This document shows positions 26,580-36,821 of a stretch of DNA of 64,000 nt, one piece after another. The DNA lies in contig NZ_PDLO01000010.1 in NCBI RefSeq assembly GCF_002631205.1, positions 1 to 64,000 of the forward strand, in the 5' to 3' direction. The notes beneath the pieces are model-generated. The model was not told the DNA's origin. It searched no databases and was given only the letters and a program-made list of their open reading frames with translations. How positions within the stretch are numbered: the first letter of the stretch is position 1; every line of letters begins with the position of its first letter. The position numbers and the translations under genes are program-made. Source of the stretch: Neolewinella marina (GTDB lineage Bacteria; Bacteroidota; Bacteroidia; Chitinophagales; Saprospiraceae).

Positions 26580-29500
26580 TTACTGTAGCAGTACTACCTT
26601 TCCCTGGTACCTTCCCGAGGCCGTTTGCAGGCGATAGACGTAGGTACCTGCCGGTAAGTCCTGGCGTTTGAAGGTTCGCCGTTGGGGTTCGCCGCCGGTG
26701 GTGACCCCATCGTATAGGCGGGCCACCCGCATTCCGGCCAGGTTGTACACTTCCAGCGTGGCACTTCCACTTTCCTTCAGGACGAACTCGATGGTAACAT
26801 CCGTTTGCGTGGGGTTCGGGTAGGCCTGCAGGCGCACCTGCTCGACCGCCGACAGCGGGGTGATGCCTGGTTGAGTCGGGAGTCCGGAGGTGATCGCCTG
26901 GGGAGTTACCGAAGGCGTAGCCAGGCAACTGCAAGCCGCCCCCACCGATGTGAAGCCGAGGTTCTGCTCGGAACCCGCCTTGGGAATAACGGTTGTGGAA
27001 TACTCGCGTTGATCGCCCGCCAGGGTGTAACTGAAGCTGGTACAGCTAGGCTGGGGGTTATTGCTTCCCCCGCGCTTGAGGTTTTTGAACTCCAGGGCGT
27101 AAGTGGCGCACTTAGTGCGCTGGCCAACGACGCCACTGGTAGCCAGTGGCTGATTGGTAGAAGCACCGGAGACACCCGTAGCCGGAAGATTGCAGGGGAG
27201 CGAGAAGTTTACGCTGATCAGTTCCTGGCAAGTGACCTGTTTACGGCATAGGGTCCAGTCAAAGTGGGTGGTATTGTTGGCGGGATCGTAGGTCAGTTCC
27301 AGGGCCAGGGTGAAGCAGGGATCGGACAGCTCGGTACTCACCGTAATTATCTGTTGGCAAGTGGAGCTGTTCCCGCTGTCGTCGGTTGCCGTCCAGCTCC
27401 GAGTCAGGGTGTAGGAGCCGTCGCCACAGCTGTCGTCGCGGGTTGCGCCCTGGTAAATGATTTCTACTGCATTATCGCAGTTGTCCATCGCTGTAGGACT
27501 GTCGACCGGGGGAAGCATTTCACGACAAGCCACGGTTACGTCTGCCGGACAGAAGGTAAAGCTGGGAGACTGGGTGTCGGCAACCGTGATGAGTTGCTGG
27601 CAGGTATTTTGGTTGCCGGCGTCGTCCGTTGCGCGGTAGGTACGGAAGATCGTGGTAGCGGATCCGGAAACGACCACTGAATCCCCCACGAATGTCACGA
27701 TTGCGGAACTACAATTGTCGGTCGCGGTTGGGGCGGTGCTATCCGCCGGGGGAACGTCTTCAGCACACTGTACTGCGAGCGGGGGTGGGCAGGAGAGGGC
27801 CGGGGCGGTATCGTCCACCACGGTGATCGTTGTGACGCACTGGCTGCTGAGTTGTCCGTCGCTTACCGTAAGGATCACGTCGGTGGTCCCCAGGCCATAC
27901 GGCCCGACAGGAGCAACCGCAAAGGTGAGTACATCACCATTCGGGTCGCTGGAGCCGCCGTCAAAGTCGGCCGCCAGGGTGCTGGAGTCGCTGCAGTCAC
28001 CATCGGCCGAGACGATCAGGGGTTGGCATACGGCCGTAGGCGGCTGATTGCATACGCCAAAGGGGTCGGTAATGGTGATGGTGACCAGGCAAGTATCTGC
28101 ATTACCATTGATATCCCCCTTAATGAATTGAACCTGATGGTCGCCTACATCGTCGCAGGTAAACTGTGTCGGTCCAATAACAACGACCGAAGGTTGAAGC
28201 CCGCAATTGTCGGTTGCCGTGGCGAAAATGTCGCGTTCTATCGTTGCCTGATCCAAAGCAAAACTACCCGTGGATCCCAAGCCAAAAGTCGCGTTCTGAC
28301 ATACCAGCACCGGGCTCTCGTTGTCGGTGATAACGATGTCAATGCTGCATCCGGCCGGGTTGCCGGCGCTGTCGATGGCGGTCCAGTTTACCTGGGTAGT
28401 ACCCACCGGAAAGGTTTCTCCGGCAAGTGTGGACGCGTTATTGTAATCATTAGTAAGGCTGCTGACGGTGCAGTTGTCGGTTGCCGCCGGATCGAATTCC
28501 GTTCCCTGGGCCGTATAGGTGCACGATCCTGGATCGTTGTGCCGATTGCCGTTCACCGATGCACAGGCTACGGCCGGCGGTTGCGTATCCAGGACCGTAA
28601 CGGTAAAGCTGCAGAACAAGACCGGCCCATTACCAAAATCGGCCATAAAGGTATTGGTGGTGGTGCCCACCGAGAAAGATGACCCGCTGGCCAGGCCTTC
28701 TGTCTGCGTCAAGTTGACAATTTCACAAGCGTCGCTGTAGGTCGGGGCGGGAAAAGTGACCACCGCTGCACACAGATTAAGCTCGGCAGAGAGGGTAATA
28801 TTCTCAGGGCACGTAATGGAGCAGTTGTAATTCTGGGTGCCGCCGCCTTCGACGGTGGCTGGTTGGGAGCAGAGGCCGACGGGGGTATACGGGGAAATAT
28901 CACTGTTGGGTGGATTTGGCAGCGTGGCTATATCGTTGGTGTAAAAAACGGTCGTCGGGTCGCTCACGACGCGTATTTCCCACAGGTTGCTGGCGTCGTT
29001 AAAGGCGATTTCGATGCCTTGAAGGGCATTGGTATAAATATTTCGACCGGTATTATCAGTACCCGTCTGAACGAAATCCAGGGTTATACCTCCGAAACAA
29101 TCACTGGTCACCGCGACGCCGTCAAAGGTAGGGTCACAGCCGTCGGGGACCCCGTCACCGTCACGGTCCAACTTGTCGTCAAAACCCGGACAGGCATCCA
29201 CCTCATTGCAAACGCCATCGTTGTCGTCATCACCGCCGGCGGCGCTGCAGGGGTCCGGTCCGGCCGTATCCTGTGTGCCGGTGCCGGTAACCGAAACGGG
29301 TGTGTCCAGCGGCGGCGGGCAGAGGTTGGTCCCATGGTAAGTGGCTGCGAGGCTGCTGGGGGGATCGGGGGCAAAGGAATTCGTTCCCGTTGCGTAGAAG
29401 ACGAACTGGGCATCATTGATGACGCGGATCTCCCAGCGCATCAATAGCGGGTTATAGGCAATACGAAGGCTGGAATTGGTCGTCGGGTCCCCATCGTCGT

Positions 29501-29651
29501 CGATATACTGGTTACGGCCGTCTACCGTAGCGTCGTAGGAGAAATTAACGGTATCGGGCCCGAAACAGGGTGCCACTACCCGTATGGTTCCCGCTTGTGC
29601 GGACAGAGCCAGGGAAATCAGCAGCAGGACCAGGGTAGTAAAGCATTTCAT
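26580..29651 (-). CDS. Secreted HYR-repeat protein with thrombospondin-3-like segment and type IX sorting domain
   Basis: The 1023-residue product has a signal peptide (1-20). Two homologous N-terminal domains of unknown type follow (about 22-125 and 180-275; both contain WEIRV, a VFY strand and a late LC). Between them is a calcium-binding thrombospondin-3-like stretch (DDDNDGVCNEVDACPG, DRDGDGVPDGCD). Several HYR/Ig-like repeats run from about 280 to 770 (recurrent ATDNC and TCQQ..TV motifs). A cysteine-bearing region is next, then the T9SS type A sorting domain (YPNPTQTDVTIEF to the end). The protein is secreted and probably surface-attached. It is last in the minus-strand cluster, 95 bases after the tail-collar gene. 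Confidence 0.88.
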   Translation of the reverse strand: MKCFTTLVLLLISLALSAQAGTIRVVAPCFGPDTVNFSYDATVDGRNQYIDDDGDPTTNSSLRIAYNPLLMRWEIRVINDAQFVFYATGTNSFAPDPPSSLAATYHGTNLCPPPLDTPVSVTGTGTQDTAGPDPCSAAGGDDDNDGVCNEVDACPGFDDKLDRDGDGVPDGCDPTFDGVAVTSDCFGGITLDFVQTGTDNTGRNIYTNALQGIEIAFNDASNLWEIRVVSDPTTVFYTNDIATLPNPPNSDISPYTPVGLCSQPATVEGGGTQNYNCSITCPENITLSAELNLCAAVVTFPAPTYSDACEIVNLTQTEGLASGSSFSVGTTTNTFMADFGNGPVLFCSFTVTVLDTQPPAVACASVNGNRHNDPGSCTYTAQGTEFDPAATDNCTVSSLTNDYNNASTLAGETFPVGTTQVNWTAIDSAGNPAGCSIDIVITDNESPVLVCQNATFGLGSTGSFALDQATIERDIFATATDNCGLQPSVVVIGPTQFTCDDVGDHQVQFIKGDINGNADTCLVTITITDPFGVCNQPPTAVCQPLIVSADGDCSDSSTLAADFDGGSSDPNGDVLTFAVAPVGPYGLGTTDVILTVSDGQLSSQCVTTITVVDDTAPALSCPPPLAVQCAEDVPPADSTAPTATDNCSSAIVTFVGDSVVVSGSATTIFRTYRATDDAGNQNTCQQLITVADTQSPSFTFCPADVTVACREMLPPVDSPTAMDNCDNAVEIIYQGATRDDSCGDGSYTLTRSWTATDDSGNSSTCQQIITVSTELSDPCFTLALELTYDPANNTTHFDWTLCRKQVTCQELISVNFSLPCNLPATGVSGASTNQPLATSGVVGQRTKCATYALEFKNLKRGGSNNPQPSCTSFSYTLAGDQREYSTTVIPKAGSEQNLGFTSVGAACSCLATPSVTPQAITSGLPTQPGITPLSAVEQVRLQAYPNPTQTDVTIEFVLKESGSATLEVYNLAGMRVARLYDGVTTGGEPQRRTFKRQDLPAGTYVYRLQTASGRYQGKVVLLQ

Positions 29652-29746
29652 GGCTTGAAACTTTATGTTTGTTCACTCAGATCGGTGTGGGTTGCCGCGG
29701 GCGCTTACTGGCCGATGGGAAAGGAATCAGCTGTTCAGGTCAGGTA

Positions 29747-30280
29747 TCAGTTCCTGCTTGGAAAAAGGCCGATAACGGCAATGGAGAAGCCAATGCCCAG
29801 CAAAGGGTTCCTGATATCAAAGGGTACGTTAGCGCCGGTATTGGCAATAGAAAGCGTTCCAGCTCCCGACTGTCCGGCGCCGGGGGGAACGCTGGTATAT
29901 ATGGTTTCTCCGGCGGAGTTGACCGCCAGGTGTTTGTTTTCACCTGCTCCCTCCAGACCGGGACCCGCCCCCATACGAAGGGTTCCCTGGTGATTATGCG
30001 CGGGCAGATTGTTCACCGTGAGCAATACATCGCTGCGTCCGCCGCGTCCTCCTATTTGTATACTGGCGAGCCCTGGTCCCTGCCCATTGTGCACCGCCAG
30101 TCTGCCGCGCAGGTCCGGAAGGGCGAAGGTGGTCGTTCCATTGCCGCCGAATTGCGTACCCAGCAAGGAATACAATGACTGATTTTGGCTAATGGGTAAA
30201 ATTTGCCCTTCGCAGAGGGCCCACCCGCGGGGCGGAAAGTTGAATCCGAATACCTGCACCTGTCCGAGAAATGGTTCCAT
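29747..30280 (-). CDS. Tail-collar domain protein (MdpB-like), paralogue 2
   Basis: The 177-residue protein begins MEPFLGQVQVFGFNFPPRGW, the hallmark start of bacterial tail-collar (microcystin-dependent-protein-like) proteins. The core LLGTQFGGNGTTTFALPDLRGR and NLPAHNHQG blocks are intact. It is the same length as, and closely similar to, the protein at 30972-31505. There is no signal peptide. Such proteins resemble phage tail-fibre tips but here no phage genes are near. They probably form trimeric, stable extracellular or tip structures. The start is at 30280. Confidence 0.88.
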   Translation of the reverse strand: MEPFLGQVQVFGFNFPPRGWALCEGQILPISQNQSLYSLLGTQFGGNGTTTFALPDLRGRLAVHNGQGPGLASIQIGGRGGRSDVLLTVNNLPAHNHQGTLRMGAGPGLEGAGENKHLAVNSAGETIYTSVPPGAGQSGAGTLSIANTGANVPFDIRNPLLGIGFSIAVIGLFPSRN

Positions 30281-30338
30281 GTTGAAAAAGGGTGAAGTGA
30301 GTGAAATAAGGTCGGTAAACCAGCAGAGCGTTGGTCGA

Positions 30339-30962
30339 TCAGCCCGTTCGGCAGAGGATGCCCGCACCGTTCTGCAACCGAATAATTTCCCGGTGAGGCA
30401 GATGGTCGTTGGGTAGTATGTGGAAATGTCGCAGGCGGTCCGCGTGACCTTCCGTCAGTCCGGCGAGACTTGTCAGGTGGTTATGGGTAGCATAGAGGGT
30501 GTGCAACCGGGTCAGGCCGGCTACGGGTGCCAGGGAAGTCAGTCGGTTATGCTGCACGAACAGCGATTCCAGGTGGGTAGCTCCCTCGATACCCTTCAGG
30601 GAGGTGATCCGGTTATTATGCAGAAACAAGTGGCGCAGTTCGGTGTGGCGGACGAGCTCCGTCACACCGCTCAGGGCCATATCGGATACCGAAAGGAAAC
30701 GCAGGTGATACAGGGGTATCAGTCCGGAAAGATTGGTCAGCGGTGTGGTGACGTTGGGGTGCATCGCCAGCGGCCCGGCGAACCGGAGGGTATCGATGTT
30801 CAGCAACAAAAGCATCAGCTGATCGTCGTGGGGAGGCTCCGCGGTGGGCCCTGACTCAAACACCACCTCGTTGTAGGCCATCTTCCATTGCAGTTCCAGC
30901 TCCCGCCACCAGCGGCGGGCGCGCTGCAGTTCCGAAGACGTGGTTTTGATGATGAAATTCAT
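30339..30962 (-). CDS. Leucine-rich-repeat protein between two tail-collar genes
   Basis: The 207-residue protein has no signal peptide. Residues about 55-185 carry LRRs of about 22 residues (LRFLSVSDMALSGVTEL, LRHLFLHNNRITSLKGI, LESLFVQHNRLTSLAPV, LHTLYATHNHLTSLAGL). The N-terminal 50 residues are a charged, tryptophan-rich helical cap. LRRs usually bind proteins. The gene starts 9 bases after the upstream collar gene and ends 58 bases before the next, so it is part of the same transcript. A role as chaperone or binding partner of the collar proteins is inference. Confidence 0.8.
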   Translation of the reverse strand: MNFIIKTTSSELQRARRWWRELELQWKMAYNEVVFESGPTAEPPHDDQLMLLLLNIDTLRFAGPLAMHPNVTTPLTNLSGLIPLYHLRFLSVSDMALSGVTELVRHTELRHLFLHNNRITSLKGIEGATHLESLFVQHNRLTSLAPVAGLTRLHTLYATHNHLTSLAGLTEGHADRLRHFHILPNDHLPHREIIRLQNGAGILCRTG

Positions 30963-30971
30963 GCCGGGGAG

Positions 30972-31505
30972 TTAAGTGCGAGAGGGGAAAATGCCTACCA
31001 GCGCGATCGCGTGGAGGATGCCGAGGTACGGGTTGCGGATGTCGAAGGACTGATTCGACCCGGTGTTGCTAACAGCCAATTGGTTAGCCGCCAGCTGGCC
31101 GGCAGCGGGGGCTACTGAAGTAAAAATGGTTTCACCGGCGGAGTTAGCCGCCAGGTAAGCTCCGTCACCAGTGGCCAGCAGTCCCGGTCCGGCACCCAGT
31201 TTAAGTGTGCCATCGTGGTTGTGGCTGGGTAAATTGGGGGTGATCAGGGTTACCGACTCCCGACCCGATTTTTCCCCCCAACTGACCGGGCTGAGTCCGG
31301 GGCCCGAGCCGTAATGCACAGCGGACCGGCCCCGCAGGTCGGGCAGGCCAAAGGTGGTTCTGCCGTCGCCACCAAAGGTGGTACCCAGCAGCGCGAAAAC
31401 TGTTGTGTAAATATTAATGGGCAATAACTGTCCATCGCAGCTGGCCCAGTTGCGGGGCGCGAAGTTGAAGCCGAAGATCTGTACCTGGCCAATAAAGGGT
31501 TCCAT
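30972..31505 (-). CDS. Tail-collar domain protein (MdpB-like), paralogue 1
   Basis: The 177-residue protein begins MEPFIGQVQIFGFNFAPRNW and contains LLGTTFGGDGRTTFGLPDLRGR and NLPSHNHDG. It is clearly a paralogue of 29747-30280. The two differ most in the middle (about 75-95) and in the stretch after NSAGET, the expected variable tip. No phage structural genes are present nearby. The small exported protein gene lies 30 bases upstream and the LRR gene 9 bases downstream. Confidence 0.88.
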   Translation of the reverse strand: MEPFIGQVQIFGFNFAPRNWASCDGQLLPINIYTTVFALLGTTFGGDGRTTFGLPDLRGRSAVHYGSGPGLSPVSWGEKSGRESVTLITPNLPSHNHDGTLKLGAGPGLLATGDGAYLAANSAGETIFTSVAPAAGQLAANQLAVSNTGSNQSFDIRNPYLGILHAIALVGIFPSRT

Positions 31506-31535
31506 GAAATAATGGTTTAAGGAAGTGAAGTAAGC

Positions 31536-31826
31536 TCAGTAGGTAGCCGCGCGCAACCGTCCCTCATGTAGTGACAGAGCAATTGTTTTTCCGTCCGCAT
31601 TGAGGAAAGTGAGACCCCCTGGTCGGCGATTCAGTACCTGCACCGGATGCGCCAGCCGGTCCAGGATATCCGGCGTCATAGCCGGGTACTCCAGCAGTTG
31701 GGCACGAAACGCTTTGAGTAAATCCGCTTCTTGCGTACCGGCACCCCGGTTCATTGCGGCAAGCCCCCCGGTGACCAGGGATCCCGCCGTAAGTGCCAGA
31801 CAAGAGACTAGTGTTCTTCTATTCAT
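31536..31826 (-). CDS. Small exported protein of unknown function (96 aa)
   Basis: The N-terminus MNRRTLVSCLALTAGSLVTG has a twin arginine followed by a hydrophobic stretch, compatible with a Sec or Tat signal. The mature part of about 70 residues contains a short helical region (DLLKAFRAQLLEYPAM) and a C-terminal beta-hairpin (GGLTFLNADGKTIALSLHEGRL). I recognise no family. It is the first gene of the minus-strand cluster with the two tail-collar proteins and begins next to the 0.5 kb intergenic region that probably holds the promoter. Confidence 0.65.
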   Translation of the reverse strand: MNRRTLVSCLALTAGSLVTGGLAAMNRGAGTQEADLLKAFRAQLLEYPAMTPDILDRLAHPVQVLNRRPGGLTFLNADGKTIALSLHEGRLRAATY

Positions 31827-32369
31827 AATGAATGATTATGGTGATGCTTTCGGTCAATTCAATTCCTGCAACGGTCCACCAACAGGAGCAGCAAGCCTAC
31901 GGAGGCCGTAGAGCAGAGGCGTGGGTTTGACCAGAACGGTCGGGGTACCGTTACAGTAAACGGTCCCACCGGGGGCGGCCCAGGTTGATGATGTGCGATC
32001 GGCTGTAGTCTCGACTCGACGCACGCTGGCTTATCCTCCGGCTTGCAGCGGACGGCAGCGGGTGTACTACAGGATCAATGCTTCGTGAAGAAAATTTCCC
32101 GGCGTGAAGGCTCGGATAGACAGTGCATGCCTGAAATTGAGACTAAGGCGGGGGCGGCGGAAAGGGATCCTGGATCAAAATATTAATTACAGGAATCTAA
32201 CGGGGCAGTAGTACGCGTCTACCACCTAATCCCAAATGTCCAGGATGAGGTTCAATCCCTATGGAATACCACTTTAAAATTAGGTGTTTAAACTACACCA
32301 GTCAATAACCTCCCTCACATCCTGGATTATTTATTTTCCACCATTTGGGTTCACCGCTGCATACGGCAT
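31827..32369. other. Intergenic region upstream of the tail-collar cluster
   Basis: About 540 bases without a supported gene. It is moderately AT-rich toward 32170-32300 and probably holds the promoter of the minus-strand cluster. I see no long repeat or RNA gene in it. Confidence 0.5.
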
Positions 32370-32653
32370 CTTGTGGGTGGGGAAACGCGGTGGTAATTGC
32401 CGGCTTGAAGAATTACTGCGCCCTCATCTTTTTCAAAACGGCCTTGCTGAAGGACCCGCACGGCCTGCTCAATCCAGCCCGGCGAGCATCGGCAGGCGAT
32501 GCGGCAAATGCGATTCACCAAGCCTGGACGAGATCCTGCAATACCAGGCTACCCTGGAATCCTGTCTCCGGGAAATCGAATGAAAAGGCCGGTTTGAAGG
32601 TCAGTAAAATGAATCCTTCGGAACTGGAAGTGCCGGAAGAGTTCCCGGCGTAG
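32370..32653 (+). pseudogene. Decayed YdeI/DUF1801-like gene
   Basis: Fragments of one protein family can be read in successive frames. They are WGNAVVIAGLKNYCALIFFK then LLKDPHG (frame of 32345), MRQMRFT in a second frame, SLDEILQYQATLESCLREIE in a third, and EKAGLKVSKMNPSELEVPEE back in the first. In intact YdeI/OmpD-associated (DUF1801-like) proteins these blocks are contiguous in this order. Several frameshifts and an absent N-terminus and C-terminus show the gene is dead. The ends are approximate. Confidence 0.75.
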
Positions 32654-32685
32654 TTCGAGGCCTCCCCCAAACCGCAGACCAGTTG

Positions 32686-33837
32686 CTATTCAGCCGCGAC
32701 GATCTGCAGCAGACTTTTGGCCCGTCCCGCCCGTTCCCGGGCTTCGGCTACAGTATCGCCCAGGGCGGTGAGGTGGCCCATCTTGCGGAAGGGGCGGGTA
32801 TCGGCCTTGCCGTACAGGTGGGGGTACACCTCGGGGATGGCCAGTACGTCCATCCAGCCCTGGTAGCGGGTGGGTCCGGTGTGGCCTTCCGCGCCCAGGA
32901 GGTTGATCAGGGCGGCGGGGCGCAGGAGCCGGGGATCGCCCAACGGCAAGCCGAGGATGGCGCGCAGGTGCTGTTCGTACTGACTGGTAGCGCAGGCCTC
33001 GATGGTGTGGTGGCCGCTGTTGTGGGGGCGGGGGGCTACCTCGTTCACGAGCAGCTCGCCGTCCTTCGTCAGGAAGAGCTCCACGGCCAGCAGGCCCACG
33101 ATCTCCATCTTCTGTACCACTTCGACCGCCAGTTTGCTGGCCCGGCCGTCGGTATCTCCGTCCAGTGCGGCCGGGCAGATCAGGAACTCCACCAGGTTGG
33201 CGGTGGGGTGGAACTCCATCTCCACGGTGTTGAACACCTTCACTTCCCCGTTCGCGGAGCGGGCCACGATCACGGCGAGCTCCTTGTCGATGTCGGCCAT
33301 GGTCTCCACCAGGCAAGGGCCCTCCAGGAGGTTGGCGGGTACCTCCTCGCGGTAGCGGATCACCGATACGCCCTGCCCGTCGTATCCCCCGGTGCGGGTC
33401 TTCTGTACGAAGGGCGGGTGCAGATCTCCTTCCTTGACGGCCTGGATCACCTCCTCCTTGTCGGCAAAGAGCCGGAAGTCGGTGGTGGCGATCCCGTGGT
33501 CGGCGTAGAACTGCTTCTGCAGTCCCTTGTCCTTGATCAGGTCGATCTTGTCGGGCTGGGGGTACACCTTCACGCCGGCCTGCTCCAGTTCGTGGAGGGC
33601 GCGGGTGTCGATGTGCTCGATCTCGATGGTGACCACGTCCAGCCCCCGGGCAAAGGCCATCACGTCGTCGTAATCGCGGAAGTCGCCCCGCTGAAACACG
33701 GTGGCGTAGGGCGCGGCGGGGAAGCTCTCGTCGCGGTCGAGGACGTACACGGGCAGGTGCCAGCTGCTGGCCGCCTGACAAAGCATCTTACCGAGCTGGC
33801 CGCCGCCGAGAATGCCGAGTTTAGGGAAATTGGACAT
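32686..33837 (-). CDS. purK: N5-carboxyaminoimidazole ribonucleotide synthase
   Basis: The 383-residue ATP-grasp enzyme of purine synthesis converts AIR, ATP and bicarbonate to N5-CAIR. The start is MSNFPKLGILGGGQLGKML, with the usual nucleotide-binding loop. Family blocks follow: TIEIEHID, QKTRTGGYDGQG, VNEVAPRPHNSGHHTIEAC and the C-terminal GHLTALG. The real start is 33837. The frame stays open to 34338 only because it crosses a tandem repeat without stops, which would add a spurious 167-residue tail at the N-terminus. No purE gene is in the window. Confidence 0.95.
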   Translation of the reverse strand: MSNFPKLGILGGGQLGKMLCQAASSWHLPVYVLDRDESFPAAPYATVFQRGDFRDYDDVMAFARGLDVVTIEIEHIDTRALHELEQAGVKVYPQPDKIDLIKDKGLQKQFYADHGIATTDFRLFADKEEVIQAVKEGDLHPPFVQKTRTGGYDGQGVSVIRYREEVPANLLEGPCLVETMADIDKELAVIVARSANGEVKVFNTVEMEFHPTANLVEFLICPAALDGDTDGRASKLAVEVVQKMEIVGLLAVELFLTKDGELLVNEVAPRPHNSGHHTIEACATSQYEQHLRAILGLPLGDPRLLRPAALINLLGAEGHTGPTRYQGWMDVLAIPEVYPHLYGKADTRPFRKMGHLTALGDTVAEARERAGRAKSLLQIVAAE

Positions 33838-33849
33838 GGGGCTAAGGTA

Positions 33850-34317
33850 ATACCGGCGCATAAATCGCAACCAGCCATCCCAGCAACCAGCCAACCAGCA
33901 ACCTGACGAACCCCACGCTAGCAAGGAGGATTCCTCGTACAACCAACCAGCAACCAGCCAACCAGCAACCAGCAACCCAAAAACCCTCCCACCAGTCGCC
34001 AGACGAACATCGCGCCCGCGCGAAGGATTCGTCGGGCGACAACCAGCAACCAGAAACCTGTAACCAGACGAACCCCACGCTAGCAAGGAGGATTCCTCGT
34101 GCAACCAACCAGAAACCAGCCAACCAGCAACCAGCAACCAAAAAACCTCCCACCAGTCGCCAGACGAACATCGCGCCCGCGCGAAGGATTCGTCGGGCGG
34201 CAACCAGCAACCAGAAACCAGTAGCCAAACGAGCCTCCCGCTAGCAAGGAGGATTCGTCGTGCAACCAACCAGCAACCAGAAACCAGCCAACTAGAAACC
34301 AACACCCAGCAACCAGC
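33850..34317. repeat. Compound tandem repeat upstream of purK
   Basis: About 470 bases made of AACCAGC/AACCAGA-type 7-bp units. These are interrupted at regular spacing by two alternating spacers: a CGCTAGCAAGGAGGATTC block (near 33917, 34079 and 34240) and a GAACATCGCGCCCGCGCGAAG block (near 34006 and 34165). The higher-order period is about 160 bases, repeated about two and a half times. The minus strand has no stop codon through it in one frame, giving a low-complexity tryptophan/leucine-rich artefact. It lies between the purK start and the terminator of the pyrophosphatase gene. Confidence 0.85.
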
Positions 34318-34356
34318 AAAAAAAAAGCCCCCCAACAATCCAATTGTCAGAGGGCT
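34318..34356 (-). terminator. hppA: Rho-independent terminator of the pyrophosphatase gene
   Basis: Read on the minus strand, a stem AGCCCTCTGACAAT...ATTGTTGGGGGGCT is followed by a run of nine T residues. It begins 28 bases past the hppA stop codon. Confidence 0.8.
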
Positions 34357-34383
34357 AAGTAAACCGTTCAGCGAAAGTAGCTA

Positions 34384-36645
<2,262 letters not shown>

Positions 36646-36821
36646 AAAAGTGAGGAGATTAACTTGTAGTTGAAGAAAGAAGGGTTCCGTCTTCGATGAC
36701 AAGCGATCTAGATGGCCGCAGGGGGCAAAACAAAAAGCAACGCCCTACGCTTCAAAAGTTCGATGATCGAAATGTGATGCCAAAGTAATGAAACTTGGCA
36801 TACATTTCCCCTCTCCCCGAA

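Noticed and set aside
29747-31505. Prophage remnant
   Set aside because: Only tail-collar domains are present. No capsid, terminase, portal or integrase gene is near.
32240-32265. Possible tRNA T-loop (GGTTCAATCCC)
   Set aside because: No acceptor, anticodon or CCA-side pairing could be built around it.
33850-34317. CRISPR-like tandem array
   Set aside because: The period is about 160 bases made of 7-bp units and the spacers are conserved, not unique.
32686-34338. 550-residue version of PurK
   Set aside because: The extra 167 residues are translated tandem repeat. The family start is at 33837.
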